In this document: positions 23,148 to 36,437 of the stretch, one piece after another
Layout of the letters: each line of letters starts with the position of its first letter
Position numbering within the stretch: position 1 is the first letter of the stretch
Assembly (NCBI GenBank): GCA_014773175.1
Contig: VXCM01000907.1
Span: 62,001 to 126,000 of the forward strand
DNA: 64,000 nucleotides
Origin: Lucifuga dentata
Taxonomy: Eukaryota > Chordata > Actinopteri > Ophidiiformes > Bythitidae
Reading direction: 5' to 3'
Program-made: the position numbers and the translations under genes
Notes under the pieces: generated by a model
What the model was told of the DNA's origin: nothing
Database searches by the model: none
Seen by the model: only the letters and a program-made list of their open reading frames with translations

Positions 23148-23213
<66 letters not shown>
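23141..23213. repeat. Compound (GT)n(GA)n microsatellite, copy 2
   Basis: It has the same order and switch point (GTGTGAGAGA) as the repeat 765 bp upstream. The flanks are not alike, so I see no segmental duplication. Confidence 0.95.
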
Positions 23214-23215
<2 letters not shown>

Positions 23216-24989
23216 AAATGGGGAGGGAAAGTCTCTGAGCAGATATTTCTGCACTGCTGAAATCTCCATCGATTAACTGATTTTTCTCTATTATTGAGTC
23301 AAAAAAAAAAAATTATTTTCTTAAAACAAGTGAAAACTATTCACAGTTTTGTGAGGTTTTTCTTTACATTTTTTCACCTAAATTTGTGAGTTTTATTTCT
23401 TGCTAATTTGTGAGGTTCTTTTTCTTTCAAAAATTTGTGAGTTTTTGTTGCTGCAAGATACCGTGTTTTTGTTAATTTTTTCAAAAATAACACACCAATC
23501 TCAATTAAAAAATATAATAGACTGCCATAATAGACTGTCAATGGATGCAGTTTAGCCCAAATAAGGATACATTTTATCCTAAAAATAAATATAAACAAAG
23601 CAATTAAGTCCTATTATTATTCCTATTGTAATATTTTCAGGATATTCCCCTGTCTTTTTTTTTCATCTATTATGGCCCTAATACGCTGTCATATTACTAT
23701 ACATTGTTTTCTCTTCTTGTAATTAATTTTATTGTAATTAATGATTTGTGTTTCAAGATGCTATTGATGCCATCTTGGAAATTCCATCTTTCATGGACAT
23801 TTGCCATTTGTGTTACAGCCCTTGCTTGTGACACAACAATAAATGATAAGAATATTTTTTTTTTTTAATTAAGATGTCCTTTATAAATATTTTTAATGCA
23901 TATAACATTTACCACCAAAATATAAAGAATTCAATTTAGAAAGGCATAAATTCACCATATTTTGAGAATGGCCTGTTAAGTAAATAAGGTTTTTAGGACT
24001 CAGTTATAGAAAAATGGAGATAACCATGTAAACATGTTGATTTTTGACTCCTTGCTTTCTTTCTGAACTGCACTGCCACTGCATTTTAGCATCTCCTCTT
24101 TATTATCCAGATCTAGAGGGATCTTCCTGTGTATTTTTGAAACAGGAGATGATACTAGTGAACAAAAAAGCATGTGGCCTTACATTTTGGACTACGATCC
24201 TGTTCACCTCCTCGCTGTGTGAATGATTGCAGATCCCGTCAGGGGGCTGGAGCTTTAAAAGCAGATTAAAATGATGGGGTATGGGTGTAAATGTCTTTTT
24301 GAGGTCATGCTGCTTGACTGTGGTGATCCACTAACTCTCCAGGACGAGACTCAACCTGGCAGGAGCCCTGAGGCAGAGCAGCACAGGAGGAAGTTGCCTC
24401 AAAACCAATTCGCCATCAGGTCAGCATGGGGTTTCTCCCTTTGTTTTTTTTTCTACCACTCTTCCCTGCAAAGTCCATGTTCAAAATGTGAAAAATTTCA
24501 AAAGAAGCTACAGAAGCCTGACAAAACCCTCCAAAAAGTGATTCCCACTGGTTAAAGCAAACCCAGCTGTGCTTGTTACAGGTGACAATAATTGAATATT
24601 ACACTTTTTCCAATCAATTTAGACTTTATGCTCTTTCCTGTTTTGTTTCTCACAAAAATAAATGGATTTATTTAGAATTTAAAGCCAAAGCTGTGATTAA
24701 AATGAAAATGAAATGCATCTAAAAATAGAAAACAGACATTTGACAAGAATAAATGACCAGAGCACATATTTTGATGTTTTTGCTCTGGTGTTTCTTAAAA
24801 TCAGACCTTAGGGAATTCTAATTAGTACTTTTGGTTTTTAAAGGGGGAATAAATGCTGTAGAGGGTGCTATGCAAAGCCATGGAAAATGACCTCTATGAC
24901 ATCACATGAGTTACTTCCTGCTGGTGCTGAAGACTGCAAGTTTGAAAACTAAAACAATTTGTTAAAAAGTTCTATAAGTTTCTTTAGTG

Positions 24990-24994
24990 GATTC

Positions 24995-25041
<47 letters not shown>

Positions 25042-25062
25042 NTAAGTTTCTTTAGTGGATTC

Positions 25063-25107
<45 letters not shown>
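24990..25107. repeat. (TTTC)n tetranucleotide repeat, duplicated around an N
   Basis: Two (TTTC)n blocks are each preceded by the same TAAGTTTCTTTAGTGGATTC, at 24975 and 25043, with the N at 25042 between them. The second copy is probably an assembly artefact. Confidence 0.85.
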
Positions 25108-25110
<3 letters not shown>

Positions 25111-25780
25111 TTTTTCTGCTGTAGTTTAGCAGTTTCAGCAGTGACACAAAATGGCCCTTGTGATGTCACAGAGGTCAGATTCTGTGACTTTGCACAGCGC
25201 CCTCTGCAGTCACAAAGGCCTTCATATAATGTTTTCACATGCTGAATCATGCTCCCCAAAAAAGCTGGTCTGCTTTGGGGCACCATCGATTTTCCTCTTT
25301 TCTGAGTCAAAGCTGAACTTTCTCCTTCAAATATTTGGTTAAAGTCAATATCAGAGTTTCCATGATCTTTATTCTTTCATTTAGCAGATATTGAATGAAT
25401 TTGATCAATTTAATAAAATCAAATGGGAGGTTAAAAAATTTGTGAAATGTGAAATGAGACTACTTTGTTCATATCTAAACTTATTTATGAGACTTTCTAA
25501 AAGGAGAATTTCTGAACTGTATTCTTTTGAATGTGTATTATTGATGACACTGTAAATAAATACACAACATTTGATAAGGTATAATTTTTTTAAGTATGAA
25601 ATTTTATATTTTGTATTTTTTAGCATACTAACTTAACTCTCTAATTCCATCTGTTGCCCAGATTTTTGTATCCTTTAAGTCGTTTTACAGCCTTAAATAT
25701 TGTTTCCCATGTTTTGGTGAATTGATGATGTTGTCAGAAATAAATATCAGTGTTACTGCAGTAACTTTTATTGATTTTCT

Positions 25781-25809
25781 TTCTTATACTGCAGAAACGC
25801 AGTATAAGA

Positions 25810-25849
<40 letters not shown>

Positions 25850-25866
25850 ACACGCGCACGCACACA
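25781..25866. repeat. Hairpin followed by (GT)n and alternating purine-pyrimidine DNA
   Basis: TTCTTATACTGC (25781-25792) pairs perfectly with 25799-25810 over a 6-nt loop. It is followed by (GT)n to 25846 and CGCACACGCGCACGCACACA. The alternation of purine and pyrimidine over more than 50 bp is Z-DNA-prone. Confidence 0.85.
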
Positions 25867-26084
25867 TACACAGCTGGATAATGGTATGTGTCTTAAGTTT
25901 TCTGCTGTCTAAAGTAATTTTACAATTGGATTTTTCATAAAATACATAAAAAGCTGCACTCAAAAAAATCCTTAACTTTACAGTGACAAATGAAAGTCTT
26001 GACATTTACACCACATTGCTAAATTATCTTTGTCTCAAAAAATATTGATTCCAGAAAAAAAATAATCTCAAGGATTCACGAAGA

Positions 26085-26870
26085 TCCTTCAAAAACATTT
26101 TAAAAATCTAGTATAAATTATTAGTTTTAGAAAGTTTGTGATTTTTTTTTAATTCTAGGAAATTTCTAGAAATTCTAGAAAATGTTAGAAAAAAATCGTA
26201 GTCCTCGAGCAAGGACTATGGTTCAGCTGTGGGTTTGTTCATAGTTTGTGTTTGCAAGGCAGAATAGGGCAGAAGAGGTTAGTCCATGGGCGATTATCAG
26301 AATCAATGCTCCTGTGAAATTTTTAAGAATAAATAGAAAAAATATTGCTAATTCTTGAAAATAAATCATTGGTTTTAGAAAATTTCATGGTTGAAAATTT
26401 CTTGAAATTCAAAAACATTTTATAAAGACTCAAAACTTTTAGAAAAAATGGGAACAAATTACTGTTTCTAGAAAATAAGTTATTGACTGTAGAAAATCTG
26501 GTTTAGAAAACTTTAGAAATTCTACAAATTTTTGAATAATGTCTAAAAATGTTTTTGATTAAGAAAATTAGAAAAAAATATGCTAATTTTAGAAAACAAA
26601 TTATTGGTTTTTAGAAAGTTTGTGATTTTTTTATTCTAAAAACATTCTAGAAATTCTAGAAAATTTTGTAACAATGTCTGAAAACTTTTATTTAAAAAAT
26701 TAGAAACAATATTGCTAATTCTAGAAAATTATTGATTTTAGAAAGTTTGTAATTTTCTCTTGCACAAAATTTCCTAGACATTTTAGAAAATTTTAGCAAA
26801 AGACTGAAATGGTTTTAGAAAAAAAATATTTTAAAACTTCGTGGTTTTGGAAAAGTTTTAAAAATTCTCA
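26085..26870. repeat. Degenerate tandem array, about 120-bp unit, rich in TTCTAGAA
   Basis: A motif of the form ATTGCTAATTCTAGAAAA, then ATTATTGRTTTTAGAAAGTTT, recurs at about 26107, 26335, 26453, 26574 and 26706, giving spacings near 118-132 bp after an interruption. The units have diverged strongly. The array is AT-rich and no coding frame spans it. Confidence 0.65.
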
Positions 26871-28496
26871 TTTACTTGAATGTATGAAATTCTTCCAGTC
26901 ATGTGATCCATTTTTGATCGAGTCCTTACATTTGCTCTACATACAAGGTTTTGAAAACAATGAAATACTTTTCTAATACCACAAATTTCTGCAGTCCTTA
27001 CTGTCACTGTGTAAAGATGGTGATCGAACAGGTTTTTATGCATTCAATAAATACCAAACATAATTACAAAATTTCCTGAGTAACAGAAAATAAATCCAGT
27101 GAATCTGGATGCTGACTGAAAAAACAGGATAGTTTATTGTGTAAGATGTTTGAGCTGAAATCAAACGTGCAGAATCACCACATTCAAGCAGTGACGACAA
27201 AAACGTCGCCCGACACGATCCAAACCAATGTCAAAGAACAACAAGATAACTTAATTCAACATTTAATCAAATAGGTGAAAATATTGACAATGACTACAGA
27301 AGAGGTGTCATACAGAAGTAATACAAACTATTGTTTTTCAAACAAACATTTTGTATATCTTTTGTTTTTTACATTGGATTACATGTACATAACTGAAATA
27401 CGAACAAAACAGACTTCAATGAAAGCCATAGCCATATATACCAGTGAAACATGATCTGCCCTTTATCTTTAAAGATAATATTTGCATGTATTTTATACAA
27501 AATAGACTTTCTCGACCAGTATGAGAGGGTAGTGCAATTCGTTAGGCTCTGTAGATTTACTTTCACACAGATTCAACTTTTTTTTTTTAAATAATTTTCT
27601 CTTTAAAGTGACCAGTAAATCCTCACAGCAATATACATGAGCCAAAGCCTCGACCTTTACAAAAGATACCTTTCAGATAAAGTAAGAAGTACTACAAGTT
27701 GGATAATAAGTGCTACTTAAAATGTAACTGTGTGAATACTTCTTTTGTTAAATCTTTTTTATTCTCTGCTTTGGTCACTCTGAAATAATGCAAAATATCC
27801 TCCAGTCTATCTCTCTGCCTATCTATCTATCCTCCCTCCCTCCCTGCCCCTTCCCCCATTTCCTTATAACTTTAAAACACAGTGATCATTCTTGTAGACT
27901 TTCCCACTGACTCGTAAAATTTTACATTTAGTTCACAAGACAAACATGTTTTAACACTTTCTAACATATTCAACACGTCTAACTTTATTAAACACAAACC
28001 AACAAACAGAAAAAAAAAATATTTACTTTCTTTACTCATTCAATGTACAAAAGGATTTGAGTAAAATTATTTATATCAAAGAGGATTGAGCTGATATATT
28101 GAAAATCACAGAAAATATTGTCTTTTTTTCTTTTTTCTTTTTTTAATAAGTAATCACTCTCCATATGGAGTGATATCTGTTAAGGGTTTATTTCCTGATT
28201 TGAAATCGTATTTCTATGGCTCTCTGTCTCCCTTTTGCAAGGCCTTTAGTTGAACATGTAATTGGAAAGAACAGAAACAAGAATGAGTATACAGGTTATG
28301 GACATGTAAAAATATTTTGTACTAACAGACACTGTTTACATTGCACTGGATATGTTCTGGCAGCTATATACACATATAGCCATTCAAGAAATGAGCAGGA
28401 TTATGTCATCTACAGGTTAAAGCTGGTTTTCTGAAGCGCCACCATCTGGAAACAACTTGCATTGTAATACTGTATGCAAAACTTTAGTCAAATTCC

Positions 28497-28519
28497 CCCC
28501 CCCCCCNCCCCCCCCCCCC
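28497..28519. repeat. Poly(C) homopolymer with one unresolved base
   Basis: More than 20 consecutive C with an N at 28507. The true length is uncertain. Confidence 0.8.
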
Positions 28520-29397
28520 AAACATCAAAACTGTGTTCTTTACAGCACAAGGCCACAAGAGCGGGTTAGAGGGTGAAGCTAAAAGCCTGTACTGTACATC
28601 AAACCTCAGTGAGAGGACGTGTACTGCTGAAACCACGTTACAAGTGAGCGGCCTTTGATAGAGCGGCTGATTAAAAACATTATGGCTCTTATTGAATCGT
28701 GGCTCGTAAGCATCCAGAGCCTGCTATGCTGTTAGCTATAACACACAAATAACTGGTCGCTATGGCAACCTGCTTCCTGGTCTGTTAATTGCCATTCAGT
28801 TCTACGCTGCAGAGGGATGAGTACCGTTCAGAGGAAACAGCCGGAAATCAATGTGGTCGCTATTTTAGGCAGAGATGCATGAAATTACAACAAATGCTGC
28901 AAAAACAGAGGTGGGGTTTCTATTCGCTGAGTTTCTTTGGCCATCATGTGAGCTGATGAGATCACTTACAGAAAGAATGAGCAGCAGTATACAACACTGT
29001 GTACGATTATACACTTGGATGATAGTGAACACTTCTGTAAGATAAGCTGGTGTAGCTGGGACACTGAAGCAAAGTTATGACAGACGTGTCGTGTCCAGTC
29101 GTGTGCAAAGAGTCAGAACTGAAGAATCACTTATAGAAAAAGAAGAGCTGCTTTTTCTCTTTCACGTCTCAGTGAAAACATAGAAATTACAAAGTTACTA
29201 TTGGCACTAATGTCACGTTACTAGATGATGTATTAAATCGTGACCTGAGCTGTGATTAAAAAAATATTTCAGCAAAAAGTGTGCATTTGTCTACAAACTT
29301 TTAACTAAATAATAAATGTTAGAGGCGAGATGTAACAGTAAGAGTTCAAGACTACTGGACCGGCTGCTTCATTTTGAAGATGCTACTCATCCAAGTA

Positions 29398-29890
29398 CAG
29401 CGCCCTCCACAATTATTGGCAACCTTGGTAAAGCAAAATGGGTTGTGACAAATGTTTATCCTCTTCATTTCTCCAATATAATATTAATAAAAATATAACC
29501 TTTAGTTAAGGTAAAATAATTGAAAGGAAAAATAAATTCTTTTCTTGAAACAATTATTTTTCTCAATGGGCCTGGAAGAGGACGTGTGTCTACAGTATAT
29601 TGAGCCCACATACAGTGAGGATGATGGTTTGAGAGGCCAAAAAAACTCCAAGAATCACAGAACTGCAGATGTTAGCTGGGTTTTGGGGTCACAAAGTATC
29701 CAAAACTGCGATGAGACACCACCAGGCCAATTGAGAAAAGTATTTATTTCATAAGAATTTATTTTTTCTTTCAATTATTTTACTTTAAGTAAAGGTTATA
29801 TTTTTGTTAATATTTTAAATGAAAGATCAAGAGGATAAATAATAGACTTTTTTTTTTCCCATAGCCTATTTTGCTTTTCTTTACCAAAGT
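29398..29890 (+). mobile_element. Internally deleted Tc1/mariner-like element with long inverted repeats
   Basis: The left end CAGCGCCCTCCACAATTATT is a familiar Tc1-type terminus in fish. The left 120 bp (ATATAACCTTTAGTTAAGGT, AAAATAATTGAAAG) reappears inverted on the right (CTTTCAATTATTTTACTTTA, GTAAAGGTTATATTT), so the inverted repeats exceed 100 bp. The middle translates to a degenerate remnant of the N-terminal helix-turn-helix region of a Tc1 transposase (NSKNHRTADVSWVLGSQSIQ). The right outer end is lost. Confidence 0.75.
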
Positions 29891-30276
29891 TTCCAGCATT
29901 TGAGGACGCACTGGAGCTTCTTCAGTTCTGACTCGGTGGTGAGCAGTAAACTGGTATTTATTCTGAGATTCGTTCACACTTTAGACCAGGTGACTCAAAG
30001 CATGAACAACTCTCAGAATCACCGACTCAGAACTGACAAAGCTACTTGGATAATGCTACATTTACACAACCTCATTCTGATCTTTTTCTCATATCTGGCA
30101 CATATCAGATATGCACTGTGCATGTGTAAATGCACACAAATTGCATATTTTTAGATCCATTTTGGGCCACATGCATATGTGGAAATAAATCTGATACGTA
30201 TCACTTTATCCATGTATGAATGACGTAAGCGATCAATACAATGTCCACTCTCTGTCAACAGAAATGGACGACATAC

Positions 30277-30277
30277 T

Positions 30278-30308
<31 letters not shown>

Positions 30309-30391
30309 CACGTAACATGTCATATGTACATATATATACGTATATATACGTGTATATATATATACGTATCTATATATATATATATATTAAT
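30277..30391. repeat. (TA)n-rich tract with ACGTATAT and ATGTACAT interruptions
   Basis: Long TATATA runs alternate with ACGT-containing steps. The whole stretch is self-complementary. Confidence 0.9.
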
Positions 30392-31088
30392 ATTTGATGT
30401 GGTGTTTATGTCAAACAGACATGTTAATGTGTAATAACAGGCTTCTGTTACAGCCACCAGTCCAACTCCCACCCACTTCTCCTGTGATCGCCCAACAAAA
30501 ATACGCACGCATCCTGATAGGAGAGTCTTGGAGATAAATGCAACATATCACTAACTCACTGATCATATACAGTATATAAATATTTCTCTCATTTTCGTTC
30601 ATTGAAGCGTTTTGTTTACATCCGTCTCAGAAATATGTGTATGCACATAAGCAAAAGATCATACTTGAGCATCAAGACTTGCAATGTAAATGTAGCCTTA
30701 GTGGTTAAATATCTTGAAGTCCAAACAAATCCAGTTGCCTTGAACTACTGTCGATATCCGATGACTGTGTAGTTTTGAGACATTTTCACATATCATATAC
30801 AAAACAAATATAAACTTTTATGTTTACCTTTAACTTCTGCCAACTCTAAGTTAATGACCCAGTTTCTGTTTGTATATTACCTTGATGAAGCTGGTTAAAG
30901 GGTTCGTTAGAATGGTATCATGAGTGAAAAGCAATACTTTTGTCATAAGTAACATCCTGTGTGAATTCTGGTGCTCGTTGAACCTTATCTAACAAATCCC
31001 GCCAATCCAGTCCTCTCATTCATTAAAACACATGAGGAATTTTTTTTCAAACTATCAACCTGCCCGTGATTTGCAGTTTTGGGAACTA

Positions 31089-31765
31089 GAGCCCAACTCA
31101 TATATTAGCAAGCCGACAATATTGACCGATATTAGCTTGTCACAGCTATTAGTATCGTATATACTTTAGTAAATATGCACAAACTGCAGTACATACATGT
31201 TTTACAGTCTGTATTTTGATGTACATTCCACTCATTTTTCTTGTTTAGGTTAAATTTTTGTCATATTTATACTTTACATGCATAATTATCATTTCATAAT
31301 TTGTGAATTAGTGAATTTTACTGTTCAATATATATATATCTTTACTATCAATTTTGAATTTTTTGGTAAAATATCCTGTTTTGGTACAGCAGTAGTCAGA
31401 AATATTCAGCAGCTAAATTTGAAGTATACTGTTATGTGTTTACCTAAAAAAATATTTGAAGAAATAATTTGCAAAAACAAAACTGAAATTTCATACATTT
31501 TTAAAATCATATGCATTCCAGGAAGTGGCAAACAAATGGTAAATTACTTGTATTTTGTTATTTAGAATGTTTTTTTTTTTTGTTTTGTTTTTGTCCATTT
31601 TAACCCAACATCAGTTTGAGTGATAAAACCAGGAATGCACAATGAAAAAAACATGACTTTTACAATTTTACTGTTCTTTGCAAATTAACTCTTCAATTGT
31701 TGTCTGACATAAAAATAGATTAATTCTTACTCTCAATAATACTGGTATCGGCCAGACATTGCTGT
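31089..31765. mobile_element. Possible degenerate DNA transposon
   Basis: The left part has AACTCATATATTAGCAAGCC and ACCGATATTAGCTTGTCA; the right part has ACTGGTATCGGCCAGAC. CCGATAT/ATCGG motifs in inverse order suggest terminal repeats, but the match is weak and no target-site duplication was found. Confidence 0.35.
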
Positions 31766-32421
31766 TGTACTCCTTGTAAAATTCCATCAAACCAAACAAA
31801 AAAAACTAAAACAAAACTAGAACATCAGACTGAATACAGCTTTGATGAAAACATGAATGTGACTTTAAGACATTTAATTATTGTGTGGCTACGGTATTTA
31901 CCATCACACCCTGGATTTCTTCATTTTAGTGCGAAAAACTCTGAAATGTAGATTTTTTTTTTTTTTTTTAAAGATTCATTAATTCCAAATGGTAACTGGT
32001 AACTCAATACTTAAAATCAAACTTGGTAAAATACAGGCCACATTATTAAGTTTTAAATCCAATGTAAGTCTAGCACAAAGTTGGTTGCTGCTTTTCACAG
32101 ATTAAAAGACCATACCATCTATTTTGCATGTTTGAGCCTAATATATTTAATTTTCATGCGTTATGTTACTGACAACCATTTTCCCAAAGGATATACTCTT
32201 ATTTCAGCTTTCCTGATATTTTGCAAAATCTCTTAATCTTTCAAAATCAAATATTCAAGCAATATACCCACCTTAAAAATCGATGTTTTGCCTGCTAATA
32301 GTTACGCAGCCTTATGAAGTCACAGTCCTTTAAATTTTTCGACAAACGCAGGTCTTCTTTTGGGACTATTCCCCGGTGGAGACATACATCACTCTGCGCT
32401 TTTTATTGCGCTTAAACCCTA

Positions 32422-32437
32422 AAATTGCATAATTTCG
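32422..32437. repeat. Target-site duplication, left copy
   Basis: AAATTGCATAATTTCG is found here and at 34669-34684, an exact 16-bp direct repeat bounding the piwil2 retrocopy. It is the hallmark of LINE-machinery retroposition. Confidence 0.95.
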
Positions 32438-34668
<2,231 letters not shown>

Positions 34669-34684
34669 AAATTGCATAATTTCG
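34669..34684. repeat. Target-site duplication, right copy
   Basis: An exact copy of the 16-bp sequence at 32422-32437, directly after the A-rich tail. The transposon sequence resumes immediately afterwards. Confidence 0.95.
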
Positions 34685-34924
34685 AAAAAAAAAAAACAAA
34701 ACCTGAATACACATCTTGTTTGCTATGTTTCAAGTATCAACAAGCTGATTTTAATAGCATACCAGAATGAACTGAAACCAATGGCAGTCTGGAAGGTAGG
34801 AAATTTTTTTTTAAATTCACTGTTCCATTAGTATGCTTTGGGAAATGATTGTCAGTAATGTTGCGTGTATGAAAATTGCATGTATTAGGCTCAAACATGC
34901 AAAATGGATGGTATGGTCCTTTAA

Positions 34925-36284
34925 GTGCTTATTTATTGGGAAATTGAATGAATGGAAGTATATGCAGCATTAAAAATGGAGATAAAAGCTGAGCAATAAA
35001 AATTTAAATACAGTATAACAGATTTAGCTATATTTATCAAATAGAGGAAACTGCTGTAAATTAAGATTGTGTCCTTCCTTAAAATTGTTATTTAAATTTA
35101 TAAGACAGGTACAAACATTCATGCGTTTGTAGTTTTTGTTTGGGACTAAACTGTGGAGTTTCTGTGTAATTCTCAGTCTTTTCAAAAGCTAATAATAATA
35201 ACGGGAACGCTGTGGTGTGAGGCACCGTAGGCTGTCTTACCTTTGTGCCTGTGGTTCAGAGCACAGAAAGCTGCCTGCATTAAAAATACCAACATGGTGG
35301 CTTGGAAAGAAAACACAAATTGCCATCGTGGAAAAACTAAAACAGACAAAATATGTGGAAGGATGACAAGGTTAGATTCCTACGCAAAACACGCAACAGC
35401 TTAGGAGAGAATAGCTGAGAATAGCCTTAAATGCTAAAAGGCACAGTTTTCCCTTCTCTGATACATTAAACATTTAGGTGTGTTTGTGTACTTGGCAGGT
35501 TTATGTGTGTAAGATAAGCTAAAGATTTTAACGGTTAGAAATCTATATATGCAAAAAGTAAATGGACAACATTCCTCTTGATGTTTTTCTTCCATTCCTT
35601 GGGTAAATAGTTGAAACACAACTCAACATCAGAAGTCCTCATCAGCGTGCTTCTAATTCTTCTCATTTTTAGTTTTCTCCTCCATTGCCGATAGTGCAGT
35701 GGGAACTAGCACACGCAAAAAGTGACATTTTTTCTCTGTGTGGTGGAGCTGGATGGCCAAAGAATCCATCAAGGCAGGTGAGCAGAGGAACAGCAGACAT
35801 GATTTCAGGGTGTTCTTAAATAAGCTGCTAATCCGGCGATTTGGACAGAATGCTGGGTGTCAGCGTGAGAAGAAAAAGGTGTTTCTAGTTGTTGGCTTGT
35901 CAGGGAAAGTAGCAGGAAAACACCAGCAAAAAAAACAGGGGGGCTAACTGGTTGGAAAATCCGGATCTGTTGCAAAGTCCTCCTAAAGTCCTCATTCAGA
36001 GCCATATCTTCCACGTCTCTCCTGAAGGCCAGATCTTTCCTAGTTAGCCAAGAGGACTACAGCTTGGTGGTGAGGTAGGCTTAACCAATCTTGGAGACCA
36101 GGATTTGGATGAGTCGGGGGCCGCAGTTTGTTTTCAGAAAGGGGAGGGCATGGGAAACTAAGAAACAGAATTCGAGTAATGGGGAGGCAGGTTGAGCAAA
36201 GGCTTAGCATTCGCACGGTAAAAGCTTGGGGCCCCAGAGAGGGCCAGGGCAGGATTTAAGGCATTGCTTCACAATTTAAGGCAG
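34925..36284 (-). other. nr3c1: nr3c1 3' untranslated region and intergenic boundary
   Basis: The sequence follows the nr3c1 stop codon on the minus strand. TTTATT at 34932-34937 (AATAAA on the minus strand) is a possible polyadenylation signal, just outside the TTAA transposon; nothing decides between it and more distal sites. No other gene is seen. Confidence 0.5.
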
Positions 36285-36437
36285 TCATTTCTGATGAAAC
36301 AGCAGAGGCTTGACACTCCCATCTTTAAATTTTGGTATCTGGTTGGTGATGATCTCCGCCAGCATCTCAGGGAATTCTACGCTGAGGGTTTTATTCACAA
36401 AAGTGTAGAAACAGATCTGAAGAAGACCTTCGACCAT
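36285..36437 (-). CDS. nr3c1: nr3c1 terminal coding exon: helices 11-12 and stop
   Basis: Acceptor CACCTCCAG, stop TGA at 36287-36285. It encodes [20 protein letters not shown], then [20 protein letters not shown] and [19 protein letters not shown] is helix 12 (AF-2). The Cys and Thr of ICFYT match human Cys736 and Thr739. This is the alpha-type ending. Confidence 0.98.
   Translation of the reverse strand: MVEGLLQICFYTFVNKTLSVEFPEMLAEIITNQIPKFKDGSVKPLLFHQK

Larger units (their letters stand above)
22009..29397 (+). other. arhgap26: arhgap26 3' untranslated and downstream region
   Basis: No coding exon is recognised. An AATAAA at 22782-22787 is a possible polyadenylation signal, but a longer 3' UTR is equally possible (the human one is several kb). 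Contents: G/A/T-rich minisatellite-like DNA (22030-22265), two (GT)n(GA)n repeats, two (TTTC)n blocks around an N at 25042, a hairpin plus (GT)n at 25781-25860, the degenerate array at 26085-26870 and a poly(C) run with an N at 28507. 27100-28500 is AT-rich with no obvious repeat and could be untranslated sequence of either gene. Confidence 0.6.
29891..32105. other. Intergenic DNA between the Tc1 remnant and the piwil2-bearing transposon
   Basis: It holds a TA-rich microsatellite at 30277-30391 and a possible degenerate transposon at 31089-31765, whose ends contain ACCGATATTAGC / GGTATCGGCC motifs. No gene is recognised. Confidence 0.65.

Noticed and set aside
24271..24555. 94-codon open frame
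   Set aside because: No family resemblance and no exon-like borders in frame with arhgap26.
26085..26870. CRISPR-like array
   Set aside because: The units are diverged tandem repeats without spacer structure, in a vertebrate genome.
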